A DNA stretch of 64,000 bases from Plumapathes pennacea (Eukaryota > Cnidaria > Anthozoa > Antipatharia > Myriopathidae), in contig OZ038463.1 in the NCBI GenBank assembly GCA_964036295.1, positions 4,014,274 to 4,078,273 on the forward strand, in the 5' to 3' direction. Shown here one piece after another: positions 22,443-34,200 of this stretch. Each line of letters starts with the position of its first letter. Position 1 is the first letter of the stretch. Both the position numbers and the translations under genes were made by a program. The notes beneath the pieces are model-generated. The model searched no databases, was not told the DNA's origin, and saw only the letters and a list, made by a program, of their open reading frames with translations.

Positions 22443-23697
22443 TTCTGATGGAACAAAAAGTTTACTAGCCCACCATGGGTATGTTGCCGTTCACGCGTCT
22501 TGAGCTCTTACCGCACTGATTCCCACTCTCCTGAACGAGTTTAGCGGGGAGGAAGCCTAAGAGCGAGGTCAAGACGATTCTGAAAATCAAGCTAACCAAT
22601 GGAGTCGTACATCCATAAACTTCTTAGGCTGCAAAACAGTCTCTTCTTCGCACCAACATAAATTGAGCAAGTACAAAGAGAACGCGCGCGGTCTGGGGAG
22701 TACGAGCGTCATGGAGATTGGGTCCGAGTGAAGGCACGAAAATTGATAAACAAAATAAATTTGATAACAGTAGAATATCCTAATGTTAAGTAAAACATGA
22801 ATAATATGAAAATCCTTCTATGTCCTTCTTAGGATATATGATGTAGTATTAAATGTAACTTATCTAATGTCTCAGAGTACTTCTAATTTCAGTTGCATAA
22901 GACAGAAGTGGCTTTGGTTAGGGTTGGAACTTTAGATATCAAAGGGACGTCAGGTCCAGGTCAGTTGAACTTGAAGTATTCGAGACCAAGTGTTTATGAG
23001 ATTAAAAAAAATTTGAGTTCAGAAGTTGTTGACAAATTCGAGGTAGAAAAATGATCTTCCCATTAACTAAAGCTGTCATTTTCGGCCAATGAAGGTTCTT
23101 GAATGTAATTATGAAGAAAAATAGCATTCATATCATTTTACGTTGAACTTTATATCCTTGGCTAACCTCACCTTATTTTACGTTTTGTGATTTTATCAGG
23201 CCATACAGTGCTTTGTTTCAAGGCACTCAAGGAGGAATATATAATAAAAAGAAAAAATATACTTGTCAGGTAAAAAGTATAATTTCTCTTCTTACAACAC
23301 TGAGTATTTTCTCTCGATTCGCCCAATGTCATGATCCACTCTAGCAGGGAATGCCACCTGCTGATTGTATGTCGTGCATTAAAAAGAACACCGAGTGTAG
23401 CGACATACCTCTCAGATCAGTCAAATTCAGCCAAGTCTGGCTCTCAGAAAGAATATATGTAAAACTTTAAACCAAACAAAAGGCATGTTTGATAGGTGTT
23501 GAATTGCCAACTCATTTCTTATTCGACGTACTTTCACAACCAACAGATGCTCAGTAACCAGCACCCGAACAAGCAAATGCAAACCGCTGGTGGTTCTAAT
23601 CTTGGCTCATTGAAACGGATTCAGACTAACTAACTAACTAAGCCAATGCAGCCTTTGTTTATGTCTGAGGGTTTGATATAATTTGTCAAAAATCAGA

Positions 23698-23803
23698 ATG
23701 GTACGGTGGAAACGCAGCACCTTGGCAATCGCTGTTTGGTTTTCTTCGCTCACGACTTTGAGTTACTTTTACCAAGTTATGTTCTACACACCAAACGTCC
23801 AGC
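23698..23803 (+). pseudogene. Galactosyltransferase 5' fragment (block 3)
   Basis: This is the counterpart of 12919-13024, with the same breakpoint GTCCAGC|AGTCATAC. It encodes only the anchor region and shows that the fragment existed before the block was duplicated. Confidence 0.8.
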
Positions 23804-25031
23804 AGTCATACAAAAACGGCTCTGATCTGTCGGTTAACATATTTTGAGAGCTTTTACATTCAATTTTCTTAATTCGTCGTCTGACAGATCCAGGCCTTGC
23901 GCTCTTCTTATCACTTTTCGGCTTTGTTACAAGTGGAAACTTATCTGATGTGCTATAATTATAATCACTTGTGCTAGCCTACGATGTTCGATCCCTCGCT
24001 CACGGAAGGAAATAGTGTTTATATATATTTAAATAATGTATTGCACTATTTGATGATTATGATGATTATCCAAGGGCTTAAACAAAAAATTGTCTACAGG
24101 CTGAATATTTGAATAGCAGTCAAGAAATTTAATTGGATTTGAATACATTTTATTCACGAACAGGTAGGAATTGATTGAGAAAATGTTATTCGCTGCGCAA
24201 TCTATTTTAAAAGTTTGAAGACTCCTGACGACATTAGTGAAACATGGATGATGATTTGACCGATTTTCAACAAGGGTTGCGAAAGTGATGTTCCCAGTTG
24301 AACTTGAAGTATTCGAGACCAAGTGTTTATGAGATTAAAATAAATTGGAGTTCAGGAGTTGTTGACAAATTCGAGGTAGAAAAATGATCTTCCCATTAAC
24401 TAAAGCTGTCATTTTTCGGCCAACGAAGGTTCTTGAATGTAATTATGAAGAAAAATAGCATTCATATCATTTTACGTTGAACTTTATATCCTTGGCTAAC
24501 CTCACCTTATTTTACGTTTTGTGATTTTATCAGGCCATACAGTGCTTTGTTTCAAGGCACTCAAGGAGGAATATATAATAAAAAGAAAAAATATACTTGT
24601 CATGTAAAAAGTATAATTTCTCTTCTTACAACACTGAGTATTTTCTCTCGATTCGCCCAATGTCATGATCCACTCTAGCAGGGAATGCCACCTGCTGATT
24701 GTATGTCGTGCATTAAAAAGAACACCAAGTGTAGCGACATACCTCCCAGATCAGTCAAATTCAGCCAAGTCTGGTTCTCAGAAAGAATATATGTAAAACT
24801 TTAAACCAAACAAAAGGCATGTTTGATAGGTGTTGAATTGCCAACTCATTTCTTATTCGACGTACTTTCACAACCAACAGATGCTCAGTAACCAACACCC
24901 GAACAAGCAAATGCAAACCGCTGGTGGTTCTATTCTTGGCTCATTGAAACGGATTCAGACTAACTAACTAACTAAGCCAATGCAGCCTTTGTTTATGTCT
25001 GAGGGTTTGATATAATTTGTCAAAAATCAGA

Positions 25032-26048
25032 ATGGTACGGTGGAAACGCAGCACCTTGGCAATCGCTGTTTGGTTTTCTTCGCTCACGACTTTGAATTAC
25101 TTTTACCAAGTTATGTTCTACACACCAAACGTCCAGCTGTCACCGCTTCCAACTGTGCTGGTAGAGCCGGAGCTACGAGAGAGAGAAATGTTCCTCCTCG
25201 TTCTCGTGACAACCACTCCGTGGCGTTGGGACTCGCTTGATCGAAGAAACGCCATTAGAGACACGTGGGCCCGCTCGTCAGAAAGATCGCCCTTGTCACC
25301 AAGTATGCCGGTAATTTTCAACATTGGATGCACATACTCTCGTTCCTCCGATGAGAAAATAGCGAACGAGGCGTCTGAACACGGCGATATTCTGGTTGGC
25401 GACTATGAAGACACTTACGCGAATATTATTATAAAAGTGTTTTTCGCCTTTCGCTGGGCAAGTAAATTGAATTGCAAATTTGTAGTGAAGGCGGATGATG
25501 ACGTTTACTTGCGTCTTCCCAAGCTAGCAAAATGGCTGCAGTCACAAGAAAAGCCAGAAAGACTCTACGCAGGGGTGCTAGCTGTAAACACCAAAGTCGT
25601 CCGATCTCCATTCCATAGACATTTTGTTAGCTACAAAACCTACAACTATTCTTACTGGAAAACCTACGCTTTCGGTTTTACCTATGTGTTATCCGTAGCT
25701 TTACTCACAGAATTGCAAGAAGCAGTGAGATTTCATCAGGTGTTCCCAATTGACGATAGTTACTTCGGACTATTAATGGAAACTATACAAGTAAAGCCAA
25801 GACATTTGCCCAACTGCGCCAGGAGGTTGAACATTGACCGTAAACTATACGCTTGTGATGACTGTGTGTATCTTACTAGCATGTGTGTTGGGAGTCCTTT
25901 GAGTGTTACTCAAATGCGGTATGTTCATGACAGAATTGAAGCTGTGGTTGATGTGGACGGCGGTAGTTTACTGGAAGGAAAATGTGCTGGCAACAACTGG
26001 GGAGACCCCTGGGACGAGGGTGAATGCAAGACACTTTCAAATAACTAG
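25032..26048 (+). CDS. Beta-1,3-galactosyltransferase-like protein, copy 5
   Basis: An intact copy of 338 residues, at the block position of the disrupted copy 3. It differs from copy 3 by TLNYFYQ in the membrane anchor (copy 3 has TLSYLIYQ). The one-codon-shorter form is shared with copy 1 and with the two gene fragments, a mosaic pattern that points to gene conversion or unequal crossing-over within the array. All catalytic motifs are present. It is followed by the long form of the 3' flank. Confidence 0.85.
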   Translation: MVRWKRSTLAIAVWFSSLTTLNYFYQVMFYTPNVQLSPLPTVLVEPELREREMFLLVLVTTTPWRWDSLDRRNAIRDTWARSSERSPLSPSMPVIFNIGCTYSRSSDEKIANEASEHGDILVGDYEDTYANIIIKVFFAFRWASKLNCKFVVKADDDVYLRLPKLAKWLQSQEKPERLYAGVLAVNTKVVRSPFHRHFVSYKTYNYSYWKTYAFGFTYVLSVALLTELQEAVRFHQVFPIDDSYFGLLMETIQVKPRHLPNCARRLNIDRKLYACDDCVYLTSMCVGSPLSVTQMRYVHDRIEAVVDVDGGSLLEGKCAGNNWGDPWDEGECKTLSNN

Positions 26049-27269
26049 TTCTGATGGAACAAAAAGTTTACTAGCCCACCATGGGTATGTTGCCGTTCAC
26101 GCGTCTTGAGCTCTTACCGCACTGATTCCCACTCTCCTGAACGAGTTTAGCGGGGAGGAAGCCTAAGAGCGAGGTCAAGACGATTCTGAAAATCAAGCTA
26201 ACCAATGGAGTCGTACATCCATAAACTTCTTAGGCTGCAAAACAGTCTCTTCTTCGCACCAACATAAATTGAGCAAGTACAAAGAGAACGCGCGCGGTCT
26301 GGGGAGTACGAGCGTCATGGAGATTGGGTCCGAGTGAAGGCACGAAAATTGATAAACAAAATAAATTTGATAACAGTAAAATATCCTAATGTTAAGTAAA
26401 ACATGAATAATATGAAAATCCTTCTATGTCCTTCTTAGGATATATGATGTAGTATTAAATGTAACTTATCTAATGTCTCAGAGTACTTCTAATTTCAGTT
26501 GCATAAGACAGAAGTGGCTTTGGTTAGGGTTGGAACTTTAGATATCAAAGGGACGTCAGGTCCTTTAGAGTCATCCCCGTAAGCCTCGTCCCTTTGGCTC
26601 TTGCACAAAAGTCTATTTGTGTGTACACCACAAAATATGCTCGCTACACCCCTGCACCTGAAACACTTGTCAAGAGTCTTAATTGTATGAAATGTATCGG
26701 AAACCGTGAAGGCGATTCAAAAAATGCAACAATAATTACAAGAAATTATAATTATTCTTCAAGTTTCTAACCTTATACTTGTCGTTCCTTTGGCTCGTTA
26801 CTAAGTGACCCACGTGAAATTATAATACTTGGGCTGCATAGGGAGAATCGTAGTTTGATACAGGCAGACACAAATGTTCTTCAACGTTTTCGGTTATTTT
26901 AATGAAACTTGATGGATATGGCCGGGAATCAATCTTCCATGCAACGACAGTTTGCGCATATTGCGTTTCGTAATGTTATTACGTAAATGTTTGAACCTCA
27001 TACGACAGCTCCTTCGGAGCCTGCGGGTTGCAATTTATAACATATTTGTGGGCGACAAATTCGCACTTGAAAATTTGTAAATGCCAACATTTAACACTTA
27101 ATGCCAACGTTTAACTACATGAAAGTTCGAACGGCACCTACTGCATGCCGTCATCTGGTTTCTCAGTATTTTAGGTAGTAAATAAGAAAGTAATGCGCGC
27201 ATTTGATCAGTAGCAATGTATAGTAACAAATAAATAATCAACCAGCTTGCAAAAAAAATAAAAAAGAAC

Positions 27270-27440
27270 GTTTCTCTGTGGTGGATTCAGGTTCGCTGTC
27301 GGATCCCAAGCCAGTTCGAGGGGCAACTCTGCTGAACACCCGTCCACGCTCAACGAAACGGGGAGAGATAATATGGATCCCAAGCCATGGTAAATTATTC
27401 CGACCTGTAAATCCGAAGAGCGCCTAAAATGCTAAGCGAA
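27270..27440. repeat. Diverged relative of the palindrome element
   Basis: GGATCCCAAGCCAGTTCGAG, AACACCCG and ACGGGGAGAGATAATATGGA, then CCCAAGCCATGGTAAATTATTCC, follow the same order as about 860-985 of the palindrome arm (there CCCCCAAGCCAGATCGAG, ACACCCGCG, AACGGGGAGAGATAATCCGG). Identity is clearly lower than among the array copies, so this is an older member of a dispersed family. Confidence 0.55.
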
Positions 27441-27483
27441 CTTGTTTAATATTCGCACATAATCAGGTCCTAAGCGCACGTTC

Positions 27484-27810
27484 CTAAATTTGTTCAAGCA
27501 TATTTTTTTCTGAGGCTTTACAGAAATGCCATACAAGATTGCAGTAATTGAGATAAGGTAAAAGAACTGTTTTGTAGAGCTTCAGTTTAGTTTCAATGAG
27601 AATTAAATTGCGTAATTTTTTTACACACTTCATTGATGTCAGTTTGTTAAAATTTAAATGTTCATTTGATGTGCACACCAAGTAACCTTGGTTTAGGGAG
27701 TTTTTGTTATATTCTGGCTGTCTATGCTTAAAGCCAAGTTCCCCTTAGCAGCAGCTGCACACTGACCCCTAGGGTTAACGGTTAGTAACTGGAACTTGTC
27801 AGGATTCGCT
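27484..27810 (-). pseudogene. LINE (non-LTR) reverse transcriptase fragment
   Basis: On the minus strand, NPDKFQLLTVNPRG lies near 27800-27760, RLLGVHI near 27690 in another frame, and KLKLYKTVLLPYLNYCNLVW at about 27580-27520 with KASEKNMLEQI after it. These are the conserved C-terminal segments of non-LTR retrotransposon reverse transcriptases (FQ..iNP, LLGV.iD..L.F, K..i.P.l.Y...vW). At least one frameshift and a stop separate the pieces. It is a decayed fragment with no endonuclease or complete polymerase domain. Confidence 0.75.
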
Positions 27811-30800
27811 AAGAGATAAAATACATTTGATGATTAATTCAACGGTACAGACAGTTTTTTGCCGTAAGCGCCTGGTTTATTGGTAATGCGCGATCGCGCA
27901 ATTTCCACTCGATAAATTTTCCTTAATTTTTGGTACAAAGACTCCTTTTGTGTGCCAGATTTGAATTTACAAAAATGGGGGGTAACCGACACTCGTTTAG
28001 CTGCCATTGTTGCCGGAATCCTTTCTGCTCGAATAGAACAGTTTGCATATCAACGTACAACCTTTAACCAAAATTCTGTTCGATATCTTTTTCTTTCACA
28101 AAATGCAGGGAGATCTCTCAGGTAGAGATTTATAGCAAAAAAATTAGAGTAAGTACATGGACTAATTGTTTCGTTATTCCTGTGTGTTTCCGAAACTCAC
28201 CTTGTTGTACGGTGGGCATGTTGGATTGACGTCATACTTTGTACACGGAAAACGATATTTGGCGCAGAGCATGCACTCAGTCTGTTGTGTTTTGTTACGC
28301 AAGATAAAATCTCGTGACTTTCACAGTTAATGAAAATGACATAAATTAGTAAAACCACGATCGTGCGCAAGAAATGTTGCGCACAAATGCATGATCGCAT
28401 AACCTGAACAAAAAGAGACAAGAAAGCGAGAGCAAGACAGATTGAAGCTATCATGAAAACTGATATTTAGAAGCAATAGTATATCATTTTTATATATTTA
28501 TGGTAAGAAAAAAAATGGAGCACAAAGCGGTGACGTACGTTTCAATCTTTGGCAGTAACTGTGCTAAATTTGAACATGATAAGAAACAACTTCAATTTTT
28601 AAAAACATATTTTTGGCTCCGAGCTAAAAGAAACACCACAGGGCTATTAAAAAGTCAAGGGATATACTCAATATGGAACAACAGAGTGTTCGATCGGTGA
28701 AGAAAGTCAACCAGATACGAAGGAAATTAGATATATTTGAAATAAAGTGATGGCAAAATGTAATAGTATAGGTATAAATGGCACTTTTTGGGTGAGGTGA
28801 AGTTAATCTTCTCGAGCGAGGCGGACGGAAAATATTTTCTTTATTTCGTTTTGTGGGTTTTGAAGATTTTCATGCAAACAACGCTAATGTTCAAAGGGCT
28901 CCCTGAGTGTCTGTCGGTTTCCCGCTCCCTAACGAATAATGAATCTAAATTAATTTAAAAAATGACACGAGGAAAGCTGTATACAGACAGCTTTAAAAGC
29001 ATCAGTTGATTCTGGCATTTTAGCTAATTGTATTAATAAGTGGCCTAGGGTGCTTTTTACTTTCCACATTAGTGCAGTTGTGGCACAGAGTGACAAATAA
29101 TGCAAAATCCATTAGTGTTCTTAAAAGAAGTGGACGTGCGACCGTAATTGCTCCAAAGGAGTAATTTGTAAATATAATCAAATTAAACATAAGTTTAGCC
29201 CGTTTATTTTGTCGGTTTCGTGGTGAGATGTAAAGTTCTCGAAGAAATTCAAAAACTTATTTATTGTGATATGCGTGGACCTTGGTTGAAGAGTCTATAT
29301 TTACACTTCACTTCAGTTACCCCAGCACGTCTGAAGGTTTTGCTTTTACTCAGTGACTGTGTTGCATCACAATGGGGCGAGACGATTTTTTCCTACGACT
29401 TAAACATGACCAGCAACTCATTTGTTCTTGTAACGAATTTACTTGGGTACGAATTTTCAAGACAGACTTCGTATTCATTTGGAGTAAAGGTAACCGAAAA
29501 TAAATAAAACGCGATTCCACCATCCCGGTTGCAGGCCTTAATAAAAATAAAAACAACGTTTTTAACACTAAAAATAGCGTAATAGTATTCATATCAGTCC
29601 AATATATAGTTGTGAAAAAGTACATTTCCTTGGCAGACTTTAAAAAATGCGTGTTGATTGCCCACTAGATACATATAGTATTATCATTGTTACTAAGGCC
29701 CTCCGCCAATTAGAAAATGTATCATCTTTGGGCCGTCAGAGTAAAATTAATTCAATGTTTTTGTTTTCATCTGGAAACGTGCACTGAGAATCGAATGTTA
29801 GTTTTGGTTTCCAGTAAGTAAAACATATATTTGAAACAAATCAATGGCAGATATTAGCACTTTTAAGATCAAACGAAACTAAATCTTATCCTTAAACGAG
29901 TCGGACAAAAAATATTCGCTGAATGGCTGATGGAATATTTTTGGTGCGCGTGCCAGCTGGGCTTAATGTTGGGAGGGCTCCATAAGTGTCTGTCGGTTTC
30001 CCGCGCCACCAAATAATCAAATCAATTTGATTCGAAAATGGAACGAAGAAAGCTGTGTACAAACACTTTAAAAACAAAACATCAGAAGAACTTTTGATTT
30101 TAGTGAATCAATTAATTATATCAACAAGTAGCGTGCTTTATAAATACATCCTGACCATATGCTTAGTCCATTATTAGTGTTTTAAAAAAGAAGTGGACTT
30201 GCAACTGTAACCTGCCTCAAAGGAGTTTAAATTAAGAAAGAAATAATTCAGACCGTCTATATTTTGTCAGTGTCATAATGAGAAAATTTTCGAAGGAATC
30301 GAATCATGCTGTTGCCACGACGCCCTGACTTGGGCCCTTGAGCACAATAAACAGTCACATGTCATTTGAGTTACCCTAGCACTTTAAGATTTCCTCTTGT
30401 TTGTTGAGTTATTTTATATCTTTTAGTTTTTTTATATTTTATTTATATGTTCAGTTGATAAAAAATAGTTGAGTCAACTTATAGATAAAATGAACAAAAA
30501 GATGTGACCACCGATTAAGTAAAACCTCTGAATGACTACATTCTATTTCAGCTGTGTAATCACTGGCCTATTCAATCCACGAACAAGCGAAGTGCTATAG
30601 TATATAGTATAACGCGATAAATTTATAATTTCTCTGGTTTGGAGCTGACAGTGTTACGACGAAGGTTTTCAAAACATTTTGTAATAAAACGTTTCCCAAA
30701 ACAAGCAACTTACTGCTGTTTGAGTTGTCGAAACCACAATTCCTCTTCCAGGACAGACCCAAAACAAACCCGCCCTTATGTGAACCCAGGAATGTGGCGC

Positions 30801-31129
30801 AGGAAAAATGAAAAAGTTAAGGCGATTCGATTTTCAATGAAATTGATTTCGAGCTTCATAAGACAATTGGTAAATATTTCTTGACAGTGGAGTCAATTAA
30901 GATAATTTACCTCAGGAAAACCTTTTATAAAAATTATAATAGCTAATTTGGTTGCACTCTTCTGCCCAATTCAGTAACTCTTTACTTCATATCCCTCTCA
31001 CAAAGAAAAACTCAAGCTGCACAAAGATTATTTTTAGATTAAAAGAAAGCGATAATCGTGCCGACCTGTATGCCTATTAAGGACTCGATTAATTGGATCA
31101 ACAGCATCGGGTGAAATGAAGTAATGTTC
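27811..31129. other. Gene-poor stretch with an old tandem duplication
   Basis: No convincing exon was found; the open frames here are short and of random composition. The segment around 28860-29350 is repeated, with marked divergence, at about 29930-30400. Shared landmarks are GTGTCTGTCGGTTTCCCGC (28908-28926 and 29986-30004), AAGAAGTGGAC and CTCAAAGGAGT-like strings. The duplicated unit is unidentified; it could be a degraded mobile element. Confidence 0.5.
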
Positions 31130-31164
31130 AATCGCCCGCCTTTTAAAGTTTTCGACGTTCTGTG

Positions 31165-31192
31165 CAGCTGTTTAAGCTGGCGTTAAAATAAA
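31165..31192 (+). promoter_or_regulatory. Putative core promoter of the large protease gene
   Basis: An E-box CAGCTG (31165-31170) and a TATA-like TTAAAATAAA (31183-31192) lie 38-65 bp before ATG 31230. The same TATA-like string is found at the same distance before the signal-peptide exons at 56264, 58615 and 63919, and the E-box is kept at 58550-58555. Conservation among paralogues is partly due to recent duplication, so the function is inferred. Confidence 0.5.
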
Positions 31193-31229
31193 GCTAGACG
31201 TCCAGCAGCGTAGCTCATATTCCGTCACC

Positions 31230-31284
31230 ATGTGGCTAATAACCGGAGTATTGTTGTCCGTTCTGGGGACTTCTTTTTCGCAAG
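31230..31284 (+). CDS. Signal-peptide exon of the large protease gene
   Basis: It encodes [18 protein letters not shown] in phase 0-1, with a hydrophobic core typical of a secretory signal and a gttagt donor. Four versions of this exon exist in the window, in two subtypes: [10 protein letters not shown] (here and 58615) and MWLLAGVLMS (56264 and 63919). Confidence 0.85.
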
Positions 31285-34200
31285 GTTAGTACAAGGTTTG
31301 TCGAGTTCTACCATTGCGAAGCTTGCGGTTTATATTGTTCGCTTGATCATGCTTTATAAACTATAGACTAAGAATCACAAAGTTAGTCTTGAACATAGTG
31401 ACTTGTCATGGAGTAAGTCTAAAGTTGTTTAAAAGTTCTAAATTATCTTTAAAATAAATGCCCCAAATTTCTCATTAGTTTCTGACCAAGCTACTGACAT
31501 TCTCATTCTCATGTTTCTTTTTATTCTATTTTTTTCCAAAAGAAAAGTTTTCCAATATTAAGAAACCTAGAGAGGCACTGAAACAAAACCGTAGTTAGAA
31601 AAGTATCTTGTTGAGTGGAGTTGGAAATTAAATGGTCTAGTTGTAAACAGCACTGGATTTAAATCCAGATTGGATTTATGCAAACAATATTAATATTTTT
31701 AAAGAGCTAAATGGCGAGTCTCACGGTTTAGCTAGAATATTCGTCCTCCTATTTACTGAGAAACTTGTACTGAGAGTACTTTCGCGCTTTTTTTTTTTTT
31801 TATCTTTTGGATTTCTTCAATTCCTCAGCTGCGTGTGGAAAACGTCCTTCGGGATCGCGCATAGTTGGAGGCAGTAATGCGCAGCCGAACTCGTGGCCAT
31901 GGCAACTCTCATTACGCGTGTTCAACAGTCACAACTGCGGAGCGTCTCTCATTAGCAGAGAGTGGGCGGTAACTGCTGCCCACTGTGTAGATCGTAGCAG
32001 CGATCCAAACAGATACACACTTCTGGCAGGTACAGAAAATGCTGCTTTATATTTTGTTATGGACGTGCATCAGAAATGTAAATGCTGTTTTAAGATTAGT
32101 GTTTGTTGATTTCAATGTCACGTTTTTCTTGTAAACCAACTGGCAAAGTGAAAAAGCACGGGATCTTAGAATATTAGGTCTGTATTCTTCACTTTCAGAT
32201 TTTGCTCGATCTATTATTAATTTGTTATTGATCCCTAGAAATTCACTCGACAAATAATATTAAGATAAATTCTTAACCGTGGTGACATTGCAATTTATAA
32301 GGTATATAAATAGGTGAGCTTCGAGAATTGACAGTTAGTGTAGGAGTTGACCGTCAAATGAACTCAAATAAACTCCTGATCAACTTAGATTATCTCCTTC
32401 TCTCTCTCACCAAAGAAAAATCTCACAGTATAAGAATTTGGTATTAAAACTTTAATTATTATCTCGTACTCGGAAAAAAAAAAAAGAAAAATAACCCATG
32501 GCAGAAATATGGGACAAGATGGCCGCCCCGCATGCGCATTGACGCACACAATCCGTTGGCTCTCTCTCAGATCAATAAAGGAAAACGTATGGGAGAGATA
32601 ACAAAATGCATAATTACTCGTTCCTGACGAAAAACCGGCAAAATGTCCAGCTCGGTAGCTGTAGTTATGACTTAAAGACATCGTTTTAACCGTAGCTGGG
32701 TACAGTATTTCGAGTCCTTCTTTCTTCTTTCGAGCGGTAAAACTTACCTTCATTTCACGCTCTGTGAGCACACTGTTTCTTTGTAATTTTCGCAATTAAG
32801 CTACATTTCAAGTCCGTCTTCCGATGACTTGCTTGTGTCGGGTACAGTTTGTCCAGCTCGCGATATCGAGTCGAAGCTTTATAGAGTCCGTAGAGCCCAA
32901 AATGACCTTCATCTTTTGAGCTTTAATTTCTTCTCTAAGCCAAAATATATTGCCATGTTTCCTCTAACTCGATGCCATTATGGAAGGCCCGTAGGCGAAG
33001 AAACCACGACCGTGAGATCAATCTGCCATGTTTTATTATGTTAGTTCCTAGTCCTCCTCAGTCTTAAGTAAGGGTGCCTGACTGTTCTGGTAGGAACGGG
33101 GAGGGTTTCTGTGGAGTTTTTGCCGATTTGCAGGACAGTCATGTCCGAGGTCAAAGGTCATTTTACAGACTATGACAGTTATTTGCTGCAGGAGATCTAG
33201 TGCAATGTTAACAAAGCATATTTCTAGCTTTGGACAGCACTGTCCAGCTATTACAATCAAAATCACAAACGCTGACATTTGTTGACACTGTTCTTGGTCG
33301 TTATTTGTACCGAGCAGTCAAATCTGGCAGTTTCCCAACGTTTCCATACTATTATTAATGGCAGTATTTCGAATCTAAAATTGATAAGCGCTGCTTGTGA
33401 TGTACTAAAAACGCTCAATACACTCTTCTGGCCAACTTTCTCGCACAATTTAGCGGTTTATTGAAAAACTAAGGGAATAACCGCTGACATCGGCGTGCGG
33501 GCTAAAAATGTCCAACATTTCTCCTGATGGGGCTTACATTATTCTTAGTATTAAGTTGGATTAATAATGGTTTCTAACTCGGCAGGCGCTCATCACAGGA
33601 CCAGCGGTGGACAGGTCCTACGCATTTCCCAAGTGATCAAGCACGAGGGATTTTCCATGCAGCATTTGAAGAATGACATTGCTGTGTTGAAGCTGGCCAG
33701 CCCCGTGACCCTCACTCCGAAGATCCAAACAATTTGTCTTCCATCGCAAGGCTCTCGCGTCGCAGCAGGACATCAGTGCTACATCACAGGTTCGATTACT
33801 TGTGCTCTGTCGCCGGTGGTTCTATTGGCACCGAACACACAGACAGACATATACAGAGTGACTGGACACAGACACAATAGACACTAACGAGGACATACAG
33901 ACACAGAAACAATAGAAACTAAGAGAAAGACAGTGAAACTCAAGCCATCAGAGTCACGAGAACGTCACTATGTATAACTCTATCTTACGGCTGGGCTCTT
34001 CTAAACGTTTAAATGAGTCAGACCATATTTTTGTCGCAATAAACGTCTGGCTGAAGTACTGGTTAATAGGATTTTCACGCATGACAGGTTTAGTTAAAGT
34101 GCTGCTCTTTTTTTGCGCGCCTGCGACGCAACCAAAGCCCAAAGAAACTTGAGAATTTTTAGCACTCTCTCCTTTCTGCTGAATCTGACTGTATTGTAAG

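Larger units (their letters stand above)
18098..27002. repeat. Tandem segmental duplication, block 3
   Basis: This is a near-identical copy of 7310-18097 without the Kolobok-like insertion. The copy ends near GAACCTCATACGACAG (about 26994-27009), where unique sequence begins. Differences from block 2 are scattered single bases and small indels (for example GTGGTA/GCGGTA in gene copy 4, and a 12-bp deletion near 18627). Confidence 0.9.
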
